DNA of 50,605 nt from Propionivibrio sp. (GTDB lineage: Bacteria; Pseudomonadota; Gammaproteobacteria; Burkholderiales; Rhodocyclaceae), in the NCBI RefSeq assembly GCF_017995515.1, contig NZ_JAGOIT010000011.1, positions 1 through 50,605 on the forward strand, given 5' to 3'. Positions 9,812 to 18,800 of the stretch are shown piece after piece (within the stretch, counting starts at the first letter, position 1; each line of letters begins with the position of its first letter). The notes under the pieces are model-generated. The model searched no databases. It was not told where the DNA came from and was given only the letters and a program-made list of their open reading frames with translations. Made by a program: the position numbers and the translations under genes.

Positions 9812-10909
9812 TTGGATAAGAGCGCAAGAACTGATTCGCAAGCGACTCAGGCCATATCACCGATGCGGCAATCGAGCGCTTTGCCTCGCTACGCCGCACT
9901 CGCCTATGCCGCGCTGATCATTTACGCGAGCCTGCATCCATTTTCGGGGTGGCGTGATCCCGGGCTCCCTCTGCTCATTTTCCTCGACGCCGGCTGGCCG
10001 CATTACTGGACCGGTTTCGACATGGCGGTCAACATCATCGCCTATGCGCCGCTCGGTTTCCTGCTGGTGCTCTCGTTACGCCGCTTGCCCTGGCGCTGGT
10101 TGCAATTCCTGCTGGCGTTGCTTCTCGGTTCCGGGCTGAGTCTCGGCCTCGAAAGCTCGCAAACGTGGCTGCCATCGCGTGTCGCCTCGAATCTCGATCT
10201 CGCTTGCAATACCTTGGGTGCCGCACTTGGCGCGCTCGTCGCCTGCATACAGGGCGACCGCCTTTTCGTCCGCCTGACGCAGTTGCAGCATCACCCGCTT
10301 GCGCCGACGCGGCAGGCAGAAGCCGGTCTGGTCCTGATCGGTGTCTGGTTGCTGACTCAGTTGTCGCCTGAAACAATCCTCTTTGGTGCCGGCGACCTGC
10401 GCCAGTTGCTGGAGATTCGGCCGACCGTTGCCTACGCCGCGCCGTCGTTCTTTGCCATCGAAACCGGAATCATCGTCTGCAATACGTTGGCCATCGGCCT
10501 CGTCGCCCGGACGTTGCTGGCGCGGACATCGCCGCCTTATCTTGAACTGTTCGCGTTCTTTGTTTTTGCGCTGGCGATTCGCACGCTGGCCGCGGCCATC
10601 CTTGTCGGACCGGCCGAAGCGCTCGCCTGGCTAACGCCCGGTGCCGGACTTGGCTTGATGATTGGCGGCGGCGTTTTGTCCATCTTCCTGCTTCTGCCCG
10701 GTGGGTTGCGCCACGTTGCGGCCGGTCTGGCGCTGATGGCCGGGACTGTGCTGGTCAACCTGGCGCCGCCCAACCCCTATTCCGCCGTCGCTTTCAGCGT
10801 CTGGCAACAGGGGCATTTCCTCAATTTCAACGGTCTGACGCGCTTGTCGGCCAGCCTCTGGCCTTTCTTCGCCCTGGCCTACCTGACAACGCTCGGGCGC
10901 CGGAACTGA
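9812..10909 (+). CDS. VanZ-like integral membrane protein
   Basis: The 365-aa protein is strongly hydrophobic, with roughly 9-10 membrane segments. Its N-terminal half carries the VanZ-domain pattern: NIIAYAPLGFLL, followed by LESSQTWLPSRVASNLDLACNTLG. VanZ domains occur in teicoplanin resistance proteins and in many uncharacterised membrane proteins, so no substrate can be given. The start is uncertain: TTG at 9812 gives the length quoted, while ATG at 9863 would drop 17 residues. Neither has a clear ribosome site. The next genes, a ferredoxin and a hydrolase, follow after about 100 bp. Confidence 0.75.
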   Translation: MDKSARTDSQATQAISPMRQSSALPRYAALAYAALIIYASLHPFSGWRDPGLPLLIFLDAGWPHYWTGFDMAVNIIAYAPLGFLLVLSLRRLPWRWLQFLLALLLGSGLSLGLESSQTWLPSRVASNLDLACNTLGAALGALVACIQGDRLFVRLTQLQHHPLAPTRQAEAGLVLIGVWLLTQLSPETILFGAGDLRQLLEIRPTVAYAAPSFFAIETGIIVCNTLAIGLVARTLLARTSPPYLELFAFFVFALAIRTLAAAILVGPAEALAWLTPGAGLGLMIGGGVLSIFLLLPGGLRHVAAGLALMAGTVLVNLAPPNPYSAVAFSVWQQGHFLNFNGLTRLSASLWPFFALAYLTTLGRRN

Positions 10910-11005
10910 GCCGGTTGAATCGATCCGTCCGGTGCCGGTCATAATGGGCGGAGACCGTAAGTGCTGATAGCAGTCAAACCCGATCACAACGAGGCGGATA
11001 CACAC

Positions 11006-11314
11006 ATGAGCTATTTCAAACATCACGTTTTCTTCTGCTGCAACCAGCGTGGCGACGGCGAGGATTGCTGCAACAACCTTGGCGCCACCGAGGCGCAGAC
11101 CTACGCCAAGGACCGCATCGGCCAGCTTGAACTCAAGGGCAAAGGCAAGATCCGGATCAACAAGGCCGGATGCATGGATCGCTGCGACGACGGGCCGGTT
11201 ATCGTCGTCTATCCGGAGGAAGTCTGGTACCGCTACGTCGACAAGGACGACGTCGAGGAGATCATCCAGGAGCATCTGATCAATGGCCGTGTCGTGGAGC
11301 GCCTGAAGATATGA
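11006..11314 (+). CDS. Thioredoxin-like [2Fe-2S] ferredoxin
   Basis: The protein has 102 aa. Cysteines in the N-terminal block FFCCNQRGDGEDCC and in GCMDRCDDGPV match the four-cysteine pattern of the thioredoxin-fold (Shethna-type) [2Fe-2S] ferredoxins, which also occur as the NuoE fold. They act as small soluble electron carriers. The start at 11006 removes a 15-residue upstream extension from a GTG. The stop overlaps the start of the next gene (ATGA at 11311-11314), so the two are co-translated. Its redox partner is not visible; the hydrogenase locus in this window is 25 kb away. Confidence 0.85.
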   Translation: MSYFKHHVFFCCNQRGDGEDCCNNLGATEAQTYAKDRIGQLELKGKGKIRINKAGCMDRCDDGPVIVVYPEEVWYRYVDKDDVEEIIQEHLINGRVVERLKI

Positions 11315-11949
11315 ATCGCAACGAGGAAGTCATACTCATCGACGGTCCGGTCGGCGCCATCGAAACACTGGTCGAAAATCCCGGCGCCCCGCGCGGCATC
11401 GCGCTCGTCTGCCACCCGCATCCGCTTTTCGGCGGGGCCAACACCAACAAGGTGACGCACGCGCTGGCGCGCACGTTTACGCGTATGGACTATGTCGCTC
11501 TGCGGCCCAATTTTCGTGGCGTTGGCGGCAGTGCCGGAAAACACGATGAAGGGCGCGGAGAGACTGAAGACATGCTCGCCGTGCTCGCCGAGGCACGTCG
11601 TCGTTTTGGCGACCTGCCGGTCGCGCTTGCCGGTTTTTCCTTCGGGGCCTATGTGCAGACGCGAGTGGCGCAGGCGCTTGCCGAGGCCGGCCATCCGGCG
11701 CAGCGGCTGGTGCTGGTGGGCACGGCCGCCGGGCACGTCGAGGGGGCGCGCAAGTACGAAACCAGGGCAGTCGCCAGCGACACCATCGTCATTCACGGCG
11801 CGCGCGACGACACCGTGCCGCTCGCCAACGTGCTGTCCTGGGCGGAACCGCTGGAACTCCCGGTCATCGTCGTCCCCGGCGCGGACCACTTTTTCCACCG
11901 GCGGCTACACGTCATTCGCGACATCGTGACGCGCGCCTGGCGTCATTAG
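11311..11949 (+). CDS. Alpha/beta hydrolase, serine type
   Basis: This 212-aa cytosolic hydrolase has the family features in order: CHPHPLFGG (oxyanion region), LRPNFRGVGGS, nucleophile elbow GFSFGAYVQ with the catalytic Ser, then HGARDDTVPL with the catalytic Asp and PGADHFFHRR with the catalytic His. It belongs to the group often annotated as CocE/NonD-type or dienelactone-like hydrolases of unknown substrate. Its ATG overlaps the ferredoxin stop by 4 bp, an arrangement that suggests a shared function, although no partner role can be read from sequence. Confidence 0.85.
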   Translation: MNRNEEVILIDGPVGAIETLVENPGAPRGIALVCHPHPLFGGANTNKVTHALARTFTRMDYVALRPNFRGVGGSAGKHDEGRGETEDMLAVLAEARRRFGDLPVALAGFSFGAYVQTRVAQALAEAGHPAQRLVLVGTAAGHVEGARKYETRAVASDTIVIHGARDDTVPLANVLSWAEPLELPVIVVPGADHFFHRRLHVIRDIVTRAWRH

Positions 11950-12106
11950 TCCCCATGCGGGCGCACAATAGATGCTTGGCACGGTGGAGCGTCTTTGGCT
12001 AGAATCGACCTCGCCCTGGTTCTCCAATCAACTCGAATTTCCGCCGGTACAATGCACTGAGCGAACGGACCAAGGCATCCTGTACGTTGATAAGTGCCTC
12101 AGATTG

Positions 12107-12134
12107 CTTGAGGAACAAGCTGTTGATGTATAGT
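12107..12134 (+). promoter_or_regulatory. Possible promoter of the pil-chp cluster
   Basis: TATAGT at 12129-12134 is a good -10 candidate. A weak -35 (CTTGAG at 12107-12112, spacing 16) lies upstream. The region 11950-12205 contains no gene. The predicted leader before pilG would be about 65 nt. Confidence 0.3.
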
Positions 12135-12205
12135 GCAGGTCTGGTTGTAACGGCCGGATCGGAATTCTGTACGCGACCCAACCGAAGGGCTTCTGGAGGT
12201 AGGAA

Positions 12206-12601
12206 TTGTCCGACGCAGCAAACCTGAGCGGCATCAAGGTGATGATCATCGATGACAGCAACACCATCCGGCGCAGCGCGGAGATATTCCTCGTGCAAGC
12301 CGGTTGTCAGGTGGTGCTGGCGGAAGATGGATTCGACGCGCTTGCGAAGATTGCAGATCACCAACCAGCAGTCATCTTCTGCGACATCATGATGCCGCGT
12401 CTCGATGGCTATCAGACCTGTGCGCTGATCAAGAAAAACCAACGGTTCCGCAGCACCCCGCTGATCATGTTGTCGTCCAAGGACGGTCTGTTCGACCGGG
12501 CACGCGGGCGCATGGTCGGATCCGATCACTACCTGACCAAACCGTTTACAAAGGACAGCCTTTTGAAGGCTGTCGCAACCTACGCGCCTTCACAGGCCTG
12601 A
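12206..12601 (+). CDS. pilG: Twitching motility response regulator PilG
   Basis: This 131-aa single-domain response regulator has MIIDDSNTIRR at the N-terminus, the phosphoacceptor Asp in FCDIMMPRLDGYQT (D60) and the conserved Lys in YLTKPF. PilG takes phosphate from the ChpA kinase and promotes type IV pilus extension. The start is TTG at 12206, decided by the strong ribosome site GGAGG at 12195-12199; no ATG lies at a fitting distance. It opens the Pil-Chp cluster, with pilH 40 bp downstream. Confidence 0.92.
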   Translation: MSDAANLSGIKVMIIDDSNTIRRSAEIFLVQAGCQVVLAEDGFDALAKIADHQPAVIFCDIMMPRLDGYQTCALIKKNQRFRSTPLIMLSSKDGLFDRARGRMVGSDHYLTKPFTKDSLLKAVATYAPSQA

Positions 12602-12641
12602 CTCACGCTAACATCCGAGAGTAACTCAGGGAGAAATCGAA

Positions 12642-13004
12642 ATGCCCGTTAAGAAAGTCCTCGTTGTCGACGATTCGCCCACGGAACGGCACGTTTTGGT
12701 CGAGCTATTGACCAGGAATGGTTACCAGGTCATCACCGCGGAGAGCGGTGAAGAGGGAATCGAAAAGGCGAAGTCCGAATTGCCTGACCTGGTATTGATG
12801 GATGTCGTGATGCCGGGCCTCAACGGCTATCAGGCAACCCGGACGCTGACACGGAATGAGACGACGAAGCACATCCCGATCATCGTTTGTACGTCCAAAG
12901 GTCAGGAAACCGACAAGATATGGGGCTTGCGGCAAGGAGCTCTGGACTATCTGGTGAAGCCGGTCAACGGCGAAGAACTGCTGTCCAAGATCGCTGCGCT
13001 CTAG
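12642..13004 (+). CDS. pilH: Twitching motility response regulator PilH
   Basis: This 120-aa single-domain receiver has VLVVDDSPTERHVL, the phosphoacceptor D54 in LMDVVMPGLNGYQATR, and YLVKPV with the conserved Lys. PilH is the second receiver of the Pil-Chp system and is usually linked to pilus retraction or to a phosphate sink role. A ribosome site (GGGAGAAA) precedes the ATG. pilI follows after 14 bp. Confidence 0.92.
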   Translation: MPVKKVLVVDDSPTERHVLVELLTRNGYQVITAESGEEGIEKAKSELPDLVLMDVVMPGLNGYQATRTLTRNETTKHIPIIVCTSKGQETDKIWGLRQGALDYLVKPVNGEELLSKIAAL

Positions 13005-13018
13005 CCGTCAGCCTTTGT

Positions 13019-13528
13019 ATGGCTAAGCGAGGCAGTCTTCGAGAATTTCAGGCGCACCTGGCGACGCGGCTGGCCGGTGTCGGCGACAAGAGTGCGGCAG
13101 GTTTGCTTGGGGTTCAGGCCGGCAATGACTTCTGGCTGCTCGATTTGACGGACTCCGGCGAAATCGTTCCCTTGCCGCCGCTAACGTCGGTGCCGCTGAC
13201 GAAACACTGGTTTGTCGGGATCGCGAACATCCGCGGAAGCCTGTATTCGGTCGCTGATTTCTCCGTTTTCCAGGGCAAGGAAGCGACCCCCCAGAATGCA
13301 AGCTCACGCCTTCTCCTCGTCGGCACCCGGCACGGTAACAATGCTGCGCTGCTGGTGACGCGAATGCTCGGATTGCGCAATGAGGACAACTTGACGCCGG
13401 TTGCCGTCGAGCCCGATGCGCCCGCGTGGGCTGCGCGGGCTTTCACCGACAGCGAGGGGCGTCGGTGGAAAAAACTCGATGTTCGCGCACTGCTCGCTGA
13501 CGAAGGGTTTATGGATATCTGTGCTTGA
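13019..13528 (+). CDS. pilI: CheW-like coupling protein PilI
   Basis: The protein has 169 aa and consists of one CheW-like domain, with the recognisable core LPPLTSVPLTKHWFVGIANIRG and LYSVADFSVF. It couples the PilJ receptor to the ChpA kinase at the cell pole. Start at ATG 13019, 14 bp after pilH; the reading frame is open further upstream but inside pilH. pilJ follows after 71 bp. Confidence 0.9.
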   Translation: MAKRGSLREFQAHLATRLAGVGDKSAAGLLGVQAGNDFWLLDLTDSGEIVPLPPLTSVPLTKHWFVGIANIRGSLYSVADFSVFQGKEATPQNASSRLLLVGTRHGNNAALLVTRMLGLRNEDNLTPVAVEPDAPAWAARAFTDSEGRRWKKLDVRALLADEGFMDICA

Positions 13529-13599
13529 ATTTCAGTTCGTCAAATCGTAATTACCAATAAATATCCCGTCCATTTGAAACGGTGAAATCGGAGAGTCTG

Positions 13600-15768
13600 A
13601 TGGCGTTCGAGTTGAAGTTACCTGCGTTCTTGTCTGGCCGAAAAGGTTCAATAGAGCAAACCGTCTCGGCGGCAATGGGTGTGGGCAAGGAACCTTCTCC
13701 AACTGCGCGTGCAGGGAAGAAATTCGGCTTGAATTTCCTCGGGCAGTATTCGGTCACCAAACAGTTGCAAATCCTCGGTGGTGTACTTCTTGTCTTGATG
13801 TTCCTCGTTGCGGGCATCGTCTATCACGATAGCCGCGAGTCGACTTACAACACGGCATATGTGGCAACGGCGGGCGAAATGCAGATGCTTTCCCAGCGGC
13901 TGGCAAAGGCTTCGAGTCTTGCGCTGCAAGGAAATTCGATCGCGTTCAAGCAGATGCGTGACTCGCACAGCCAGTTCGCCACGAACCTTGACCGGCTGAT
14001 GAACGGCGGCGAACTGGCTGGAACGTCGGTGCCGCCATCACCGGATAATGTTCAGCCGCAGTTGCAGGCTTTGGCCAAGGCGTGGAGTGCGACCGACAAG
14101 GATTCGGCCCAGATGCTTGACATGGAGAACTATCTGGTCAAGTTGGGTCAGGACGTGACGGACATCGTCGAGAAGAACTCGCAGATGCTTTTTCTGGCCG
14201 AGCAAGTCGCGGCGCTCAAACTGCAAAATGGCGCGAGTGCTGGAGAGATCGCCGCTGCCAACCAGATGGTGATGTTGACGCAGCGTATTGCCAAGAACGC
14301 CAGTGCGTTGCTGGTTGGAGATGTAATCAGCCCGCAGACGCCGTTCCAGATGGCGAAGGATACGAACACTTTCAAGGATCTGTTGGGAGCCCTGATCAAG
14401 GGAAGCGACATTCTCGGTACATCGGCGACGAATGACCTGGAGACGCGCACCAATCTGACGCAACTCGAGATCAGCTACAAGGAATACCAGGAGTCCGTTA
14501 AAGGCATTCTGGACAGTATGCAGCGCCTGGTCGAAGCAAAGCACGCCGGATCGAAGATCTTCCGCGATAGCGAAGAACTGCTTGGCTCGTCCAAGGTGCT
14601 GGCAGAAGCCTATCAGGGCGGTATTGCCGAGCGAGCGACCTATGGTGTGATACTGGCCGTTCTGGTCGTTCTGGTTCTAGCTACGCTGATTCTCATGGCC
14701 AAGATTTACCTTGACGACACACGGCGCCAGGCTGAGGTTGCCGAGCAAAGCCGACTGGTCAGCGAAATGGTCAACCGACAAAACCAGGACGCCATTCTGC
14801 GCTTGATGAATGAACTGGGTGACTTGGCCGACGGCGACCTGACCGTTACCGCAACCGTGTCGGAAGACATCACCGGCGCGATTGCCGACTCGATCAACTA
14901 CACGGTTGAAGAACTGCGGGTGCTGGTCGGGCGAATCAACGATGCGGCGGGTCGCGTGACCCAGGCAACCGAAATCGCCCAGCAAACCTCGGCTGAACTG
15001 CTCGCCGCTGCCGAGCGGCAGTCGGTGGAAATTCAGGATGCCGGCCGTTCGGTTCTGGCCATGGCGAGTTCGATGACGGAGGTGTCCGGGAGCGCGAACC
15101 TGTCGGCGCAGGTGGCGCGCCAATCGCTGGCGGCCGCCGGCAAGGGGACGGTCGCGGTGCAGGACTCGATCAAGGGCATGAACGAGATTCGCGAACAGAT
15201 TCAGGAGACATCGAAGCGGATCAAGCGTCTCGGCGAGTCGTCGCAAGAGATTGGCGAAATCGTTGAACTGATTTCCGACATTACCGAGCAGACCAACGTG
15301 CTGGCACTCAATGCCGCAATTCAGGCGGCGTCCGCGGGCGATGCGGGGCGAGGCTTTACCGTGGTTGCTGAAGAAGTGCAGCGCCTGGCTGAGCGCTCCG
15401 GTGAAGCGACCAAGCAGATCGCGGCCATCGTGAAGACGATTCAGACCGACACGCAGGGCGCGGTCTCCGCTATGGAAGAATCGACGCGCGGTGTGGTCGA
15501 AGGGGCCAAGCTCTCGGATGCTGCTGGGCAGGCTCTGGCTGAGATCGGCGAAGTTTCGCAAAACCTTGCGCAACTGATCGAAAGCATTTCGGACGCAACA
15601 CGGACGCAGGCTGATTCGGCGACGAACGTTGCGGGCAAGATGCAGGACATTCTCCGGGTGACGGAACAGACAACAGCAGGTACGCAAAAAACAGCGATTG
15701 CCGTCGGCGAACTGGCCGGTCTGGCGACTGAACTAAAGGGTTCGGTTGCCGGCTTCAAGGTGGGCTGA
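13600..15768 (+). CDS. pilJ: Type IV pilus chemoreceptor PilJ
   Basis: This 722-aa methyl-accepting chemotaxis protein has transmembrane helix 1 at 57-75 and helix 2 at about 348-369. Between them lies a periplasmic region built from PilJ-type four-helix sensor units ([16 protein letters not shown] and the related [16 protein letters not shown]). A HAMP segment and a long cytoplasmic coiled coil follow. The hairpin tip is [21 protein letters not shown] (about 566-586), the form usual in PilJ. ATG at 13600 was chosen because CGGAGAG lies just upstream; a GTG at 13582 would add six residues. It senses pilus or surface signals and controls ChpA. Confidence 0.93.
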   Translation: MAFELKLPAFLSGRKGSIEQTVSAAMGVGKEPSPTARAGKKFGLNFLGQYSVTKQLQILGGVLLVLMFLVAGIVYHDSRESTYNTAYVATAGEMQMLSQRLAKASSLALQGNSIAFKQMRDSHSQFATNLDRLMNGGELAGTSVPPSPDNVQPQLQALAKAWSATDKDSAQMLDMENYLVKLGQDVTDIVEKNSQMLFLAEQVAALKLQNGASAGEIAAANQMVMLTQRIAKNASALLVGDVISPQTPFQMAKDTNTFKDLLGALIKGSDILGTSATNDLETRTNLTQLEISYKEYQESVKGILDSMQRLVEAKHAGSKIFRDSEELLGSSKVLAEAYQGGIAERATYGVILAVLVVLVLATLILMAKIYLDDTRRQAEVAEQSRLVSEMVNRQNQDAILRLMNELGDLADGDLTVTATVSEDITGAIADSINYTVEELRVLVGRINDAAGRVTQATEIAQQTSAELLAAAERQSVEIQDAGRSVLAMASSMTEVSGSANLSAQVARQSLAAAGKGTVAVQDSIKGMNEIREQIQETSKRIKRLGESSQEIGEIVELISDITEQTNVLALNAAIQAASAGDAGRGFTVVAEEVQRLAERSGEATKQIAAIVKTIQTDTQGAVSAMEESTRGVVEGAKLSDAAGQALAEIGEVSQNLAQLIESISDATRTQADSATNVAGKMQDILRVTEQTTAGTQKTAIAVGELAGLATELKGSVAGFKVG

Positions 15769-15803
15769 TAGCCCTGCGTAAAAATCGGAGATAGCGCCCC
15801 ATC

Positions 15804-18800
15804 ATGAATGCAGCGACAGAATTTGATGTCGGCCCGTTGACCTGGGTCAAGAGCGAGATCGATCTTGCTCTGGGGCGCGCCGATCAGGCGCTTGAGCAGT
15901 ACGCGAAAAGCCTCGAGGCCGGTGAGGGCGACCTGACGCAAATCCGCTTTAGTCGTACGCACCTGCATCAGGTGCAGGGCGCACTGACGATCGTCGGACT
16001 CGACGGTGTCACGCAGTTTGCCGAAGCGCTGGAAGCGATGCTGCTGTCGATCGAGGAGCGGGCGTTCGCTGGAGATGCCGCGAGCATTGCGCTCGCGCAT
16101 CGAGCCTTGGCCATGATCGGTCACTACCTCGATGGCCTGATCAATGGCCAGCCGAACCAACCGTTGCGCTTGCTCGCCGTCTATCGGGAGATCCAGGCGG
16201 CGCGCGGTCTGTCGCGGATCTCGGCGACCGATCTCTTCTTCCCCGACTTGTCGGCACGTCCACCCCGGCGCGACACGCCGGCGACGAAGCTGGCGCAGGA
16301 GGGGTTCCACAAACTCTTGCGTCTGGAGCGCGGTCGTTTCCAGCGGGGATTCCTTGCCTGGTTGCGTAATCCAAAGGACCGAAGCGGGCTGTCCGATATG
16401 CTGGCGGCGGTCCGCAGAATTGAAGATACACAGGAATCAGCGGCGGCTCGGTCATTCTGGTGGGTGGCGACAGGCTTCCTCTCGGCGCTTGCAGAGGGCG
16501 CGGTGCAGGATGAGGTCAATGCCAAGCAGCTCTGCGCACGCATCGATCTGCAAATCCGCCGACTGCTCGATGGCTCGAGGAACGTTGCCGAACGGCTGGT
16601 GCGCGATGCCCTTTACTTCGTAGCGACGGCCGATTCCAGCAGCGATGCTGTTCAATCGATCAAGAGCGCTTACCAGTTGCAGTCAGCGGTCCCCGGCGCG
16701 GATGCCGAGGCGCCGGTTCCGGAAGAGACGCTACGCAGGAAGCTGCGCGAGGTCATCACGAGCACGGAGGAGGCTTGGAACAAGTTCTGTGCCGGGAGTG
16801 CGCAGGCCTTGCCCTTATTCAGGGAGCATGCTAACGGCTTGTCGGCGCTTGTCGATCGGTTGGGGAACACGGATTTCCGCCGTCTGGCGCAGGCGATCGC
16901 GGCGGCGGCGAAGTGGCTGGCGGAAGACGGATCTCGTCATTCCGAAGCGCTGGCCATGGAAATTGCGACGGCCATCCTGCTGACGCAGAACGCGCAGGAA
17001 AACTTTCAGCGGCTCGGCAGTGATTTTGCGCATCAGGTGGACGTCACCGTTGCACGCATTCACGGCTGCATTGCAGGCAAATTGCCGCCACCCGGTTCGG
17101 AGATTCCCCTGCTTGACGAGATGTCCCGACAGGCGCAGGAAAAGCTGCTGATCGGACAGGTCGCCAAGGAAATCCAAAGCAATCTTGTTCAGATCGAGCA
17201 AGTCCTCGACGGCTTCTTCCGCGACGTGGCCAAGAGAAACGAGCTTGAGGGGCTCGATGTTCCCCTGAAGCAGGTGATCGGTGCGTTGACGATGATGCGC
17301 CAGGACGCGGCGGTTGCTGCCTTGCGCGACTGCGCCGACGAGATTCGTCGTTTTGTCGATACCGGATATGAACCGCAGGAAGCGGATTTCGAGCAGGTCG
17401 CCGATCGCCTGTCGATGATCGGCTTCTTCATCGATGCCATGCAGCACGGCGCCGCAGATTTCGCCGAGTTCTCGCGGCGAATGCAAGCGCATCTGGCCGA
17501 CGAGCCGGAGGACGCAGAAGAAGTCGCCGCCGATGAGGTGAGCGTTTCGGTCGAGCAGGAGGTCGAGCAGCAGAAGGTCGAGGCGCGCGCATTGCTTGAC
17601 GCCTTGAAAGCGCAGCCCGAAGACAGCCAGCTGCGCGAAGAACTCAAGAGCAACCTGACGGCGCTGAAGAACGATGCCGACCTGGTGGCTGATTCGTCGC
17701 TCGCAGAACAGGCCAAAGCAGTGCTTTCCGTTCTCGAGAGAGGCGGTGCCGCAGCGCCGCAACTCGAGCTGGCGATGGCTTCGCTCAAACCGCAGCAGGC
17801 CGACCTGCCAGCACCTTCGGCCGAGACGATCGAATTGTCGCAGGCAAGTACCGAGGAAATTGATGCCGAACTGCTCGATATCTTCCTCGAGGAGGCGAAC
17901 GAGGTACTCGCCACGATCGACGAAAACACCCGGCTGCTGCAGGGTCAGACGCACAATGTCGAGTATCTGACGACCATTCGTCGCTCCTTCCATACGCTCA
18001 AAGGTAGTGGCCGGATGGTCGGGCTCAAGGACGTCGGCGAGGCCGCCTGGGCGGTGGAACAGACGCTCAACCTGTGGCTGCGCAAGGAACTCGAAGTCGG
18101 TACGGCGTTGCTCGACATGATTCGCCTCGCCTACTCGCTGTTCTCGAACTGGGTGCGTTTACTCGAAACCCGGGAAGGTGCCGCGCCGGATCCGACCGCC
18201 TTGATTGCCCTTGCCGAGTCGTTGCGCCTGAGTGGCGAAGAGGGGGGGGCGATTCCGCCGGTCGTCCAGGATCTTGCCCAACCGGCAGCGCCCGAACCTG
18301 CGCCGACGCAAGGTGGCGAGATCACGATTCCGGAATTCGGCGAAGCGCCGCAGAACGATCTCGATACCTTGGCGACGATCGTTGCGCAGGAAGGCGCCGA
18401 GATCATCACCGTTGATTTTTCGCCACTGGAAGCCCCTCTGGCCGCGAACGAAGACGACGGCTTCGGCATTCCCGAAGCGGACGAGCGTGGGCTCGCTGAA
18501 ACGAGCGCACAAGAATCGCTGGCAATCGAAGGCGTCGGTCCGATTGCCGAGATGCTGGCCGAGCCGACGACCGCATCGCCTGCGGGTGAGGTGCAGGACA
18601 TACCTGTACGACCGCACCAGACGGTCACCATCTCGCCTGTGCTGTACGAAATCTTTTCGGAAGAGGCGAGTGGACATCTTGCGACGTTGCAAAAGGAACT
18701 CGCCGCCCTCGAGCGGAACGAGCTGTTGCCGACGCCACACGCGATGTACCGGGCAGCACACACGCTGGCGGGGATTTCGGCTACCGTTGGCCTGGATCCG

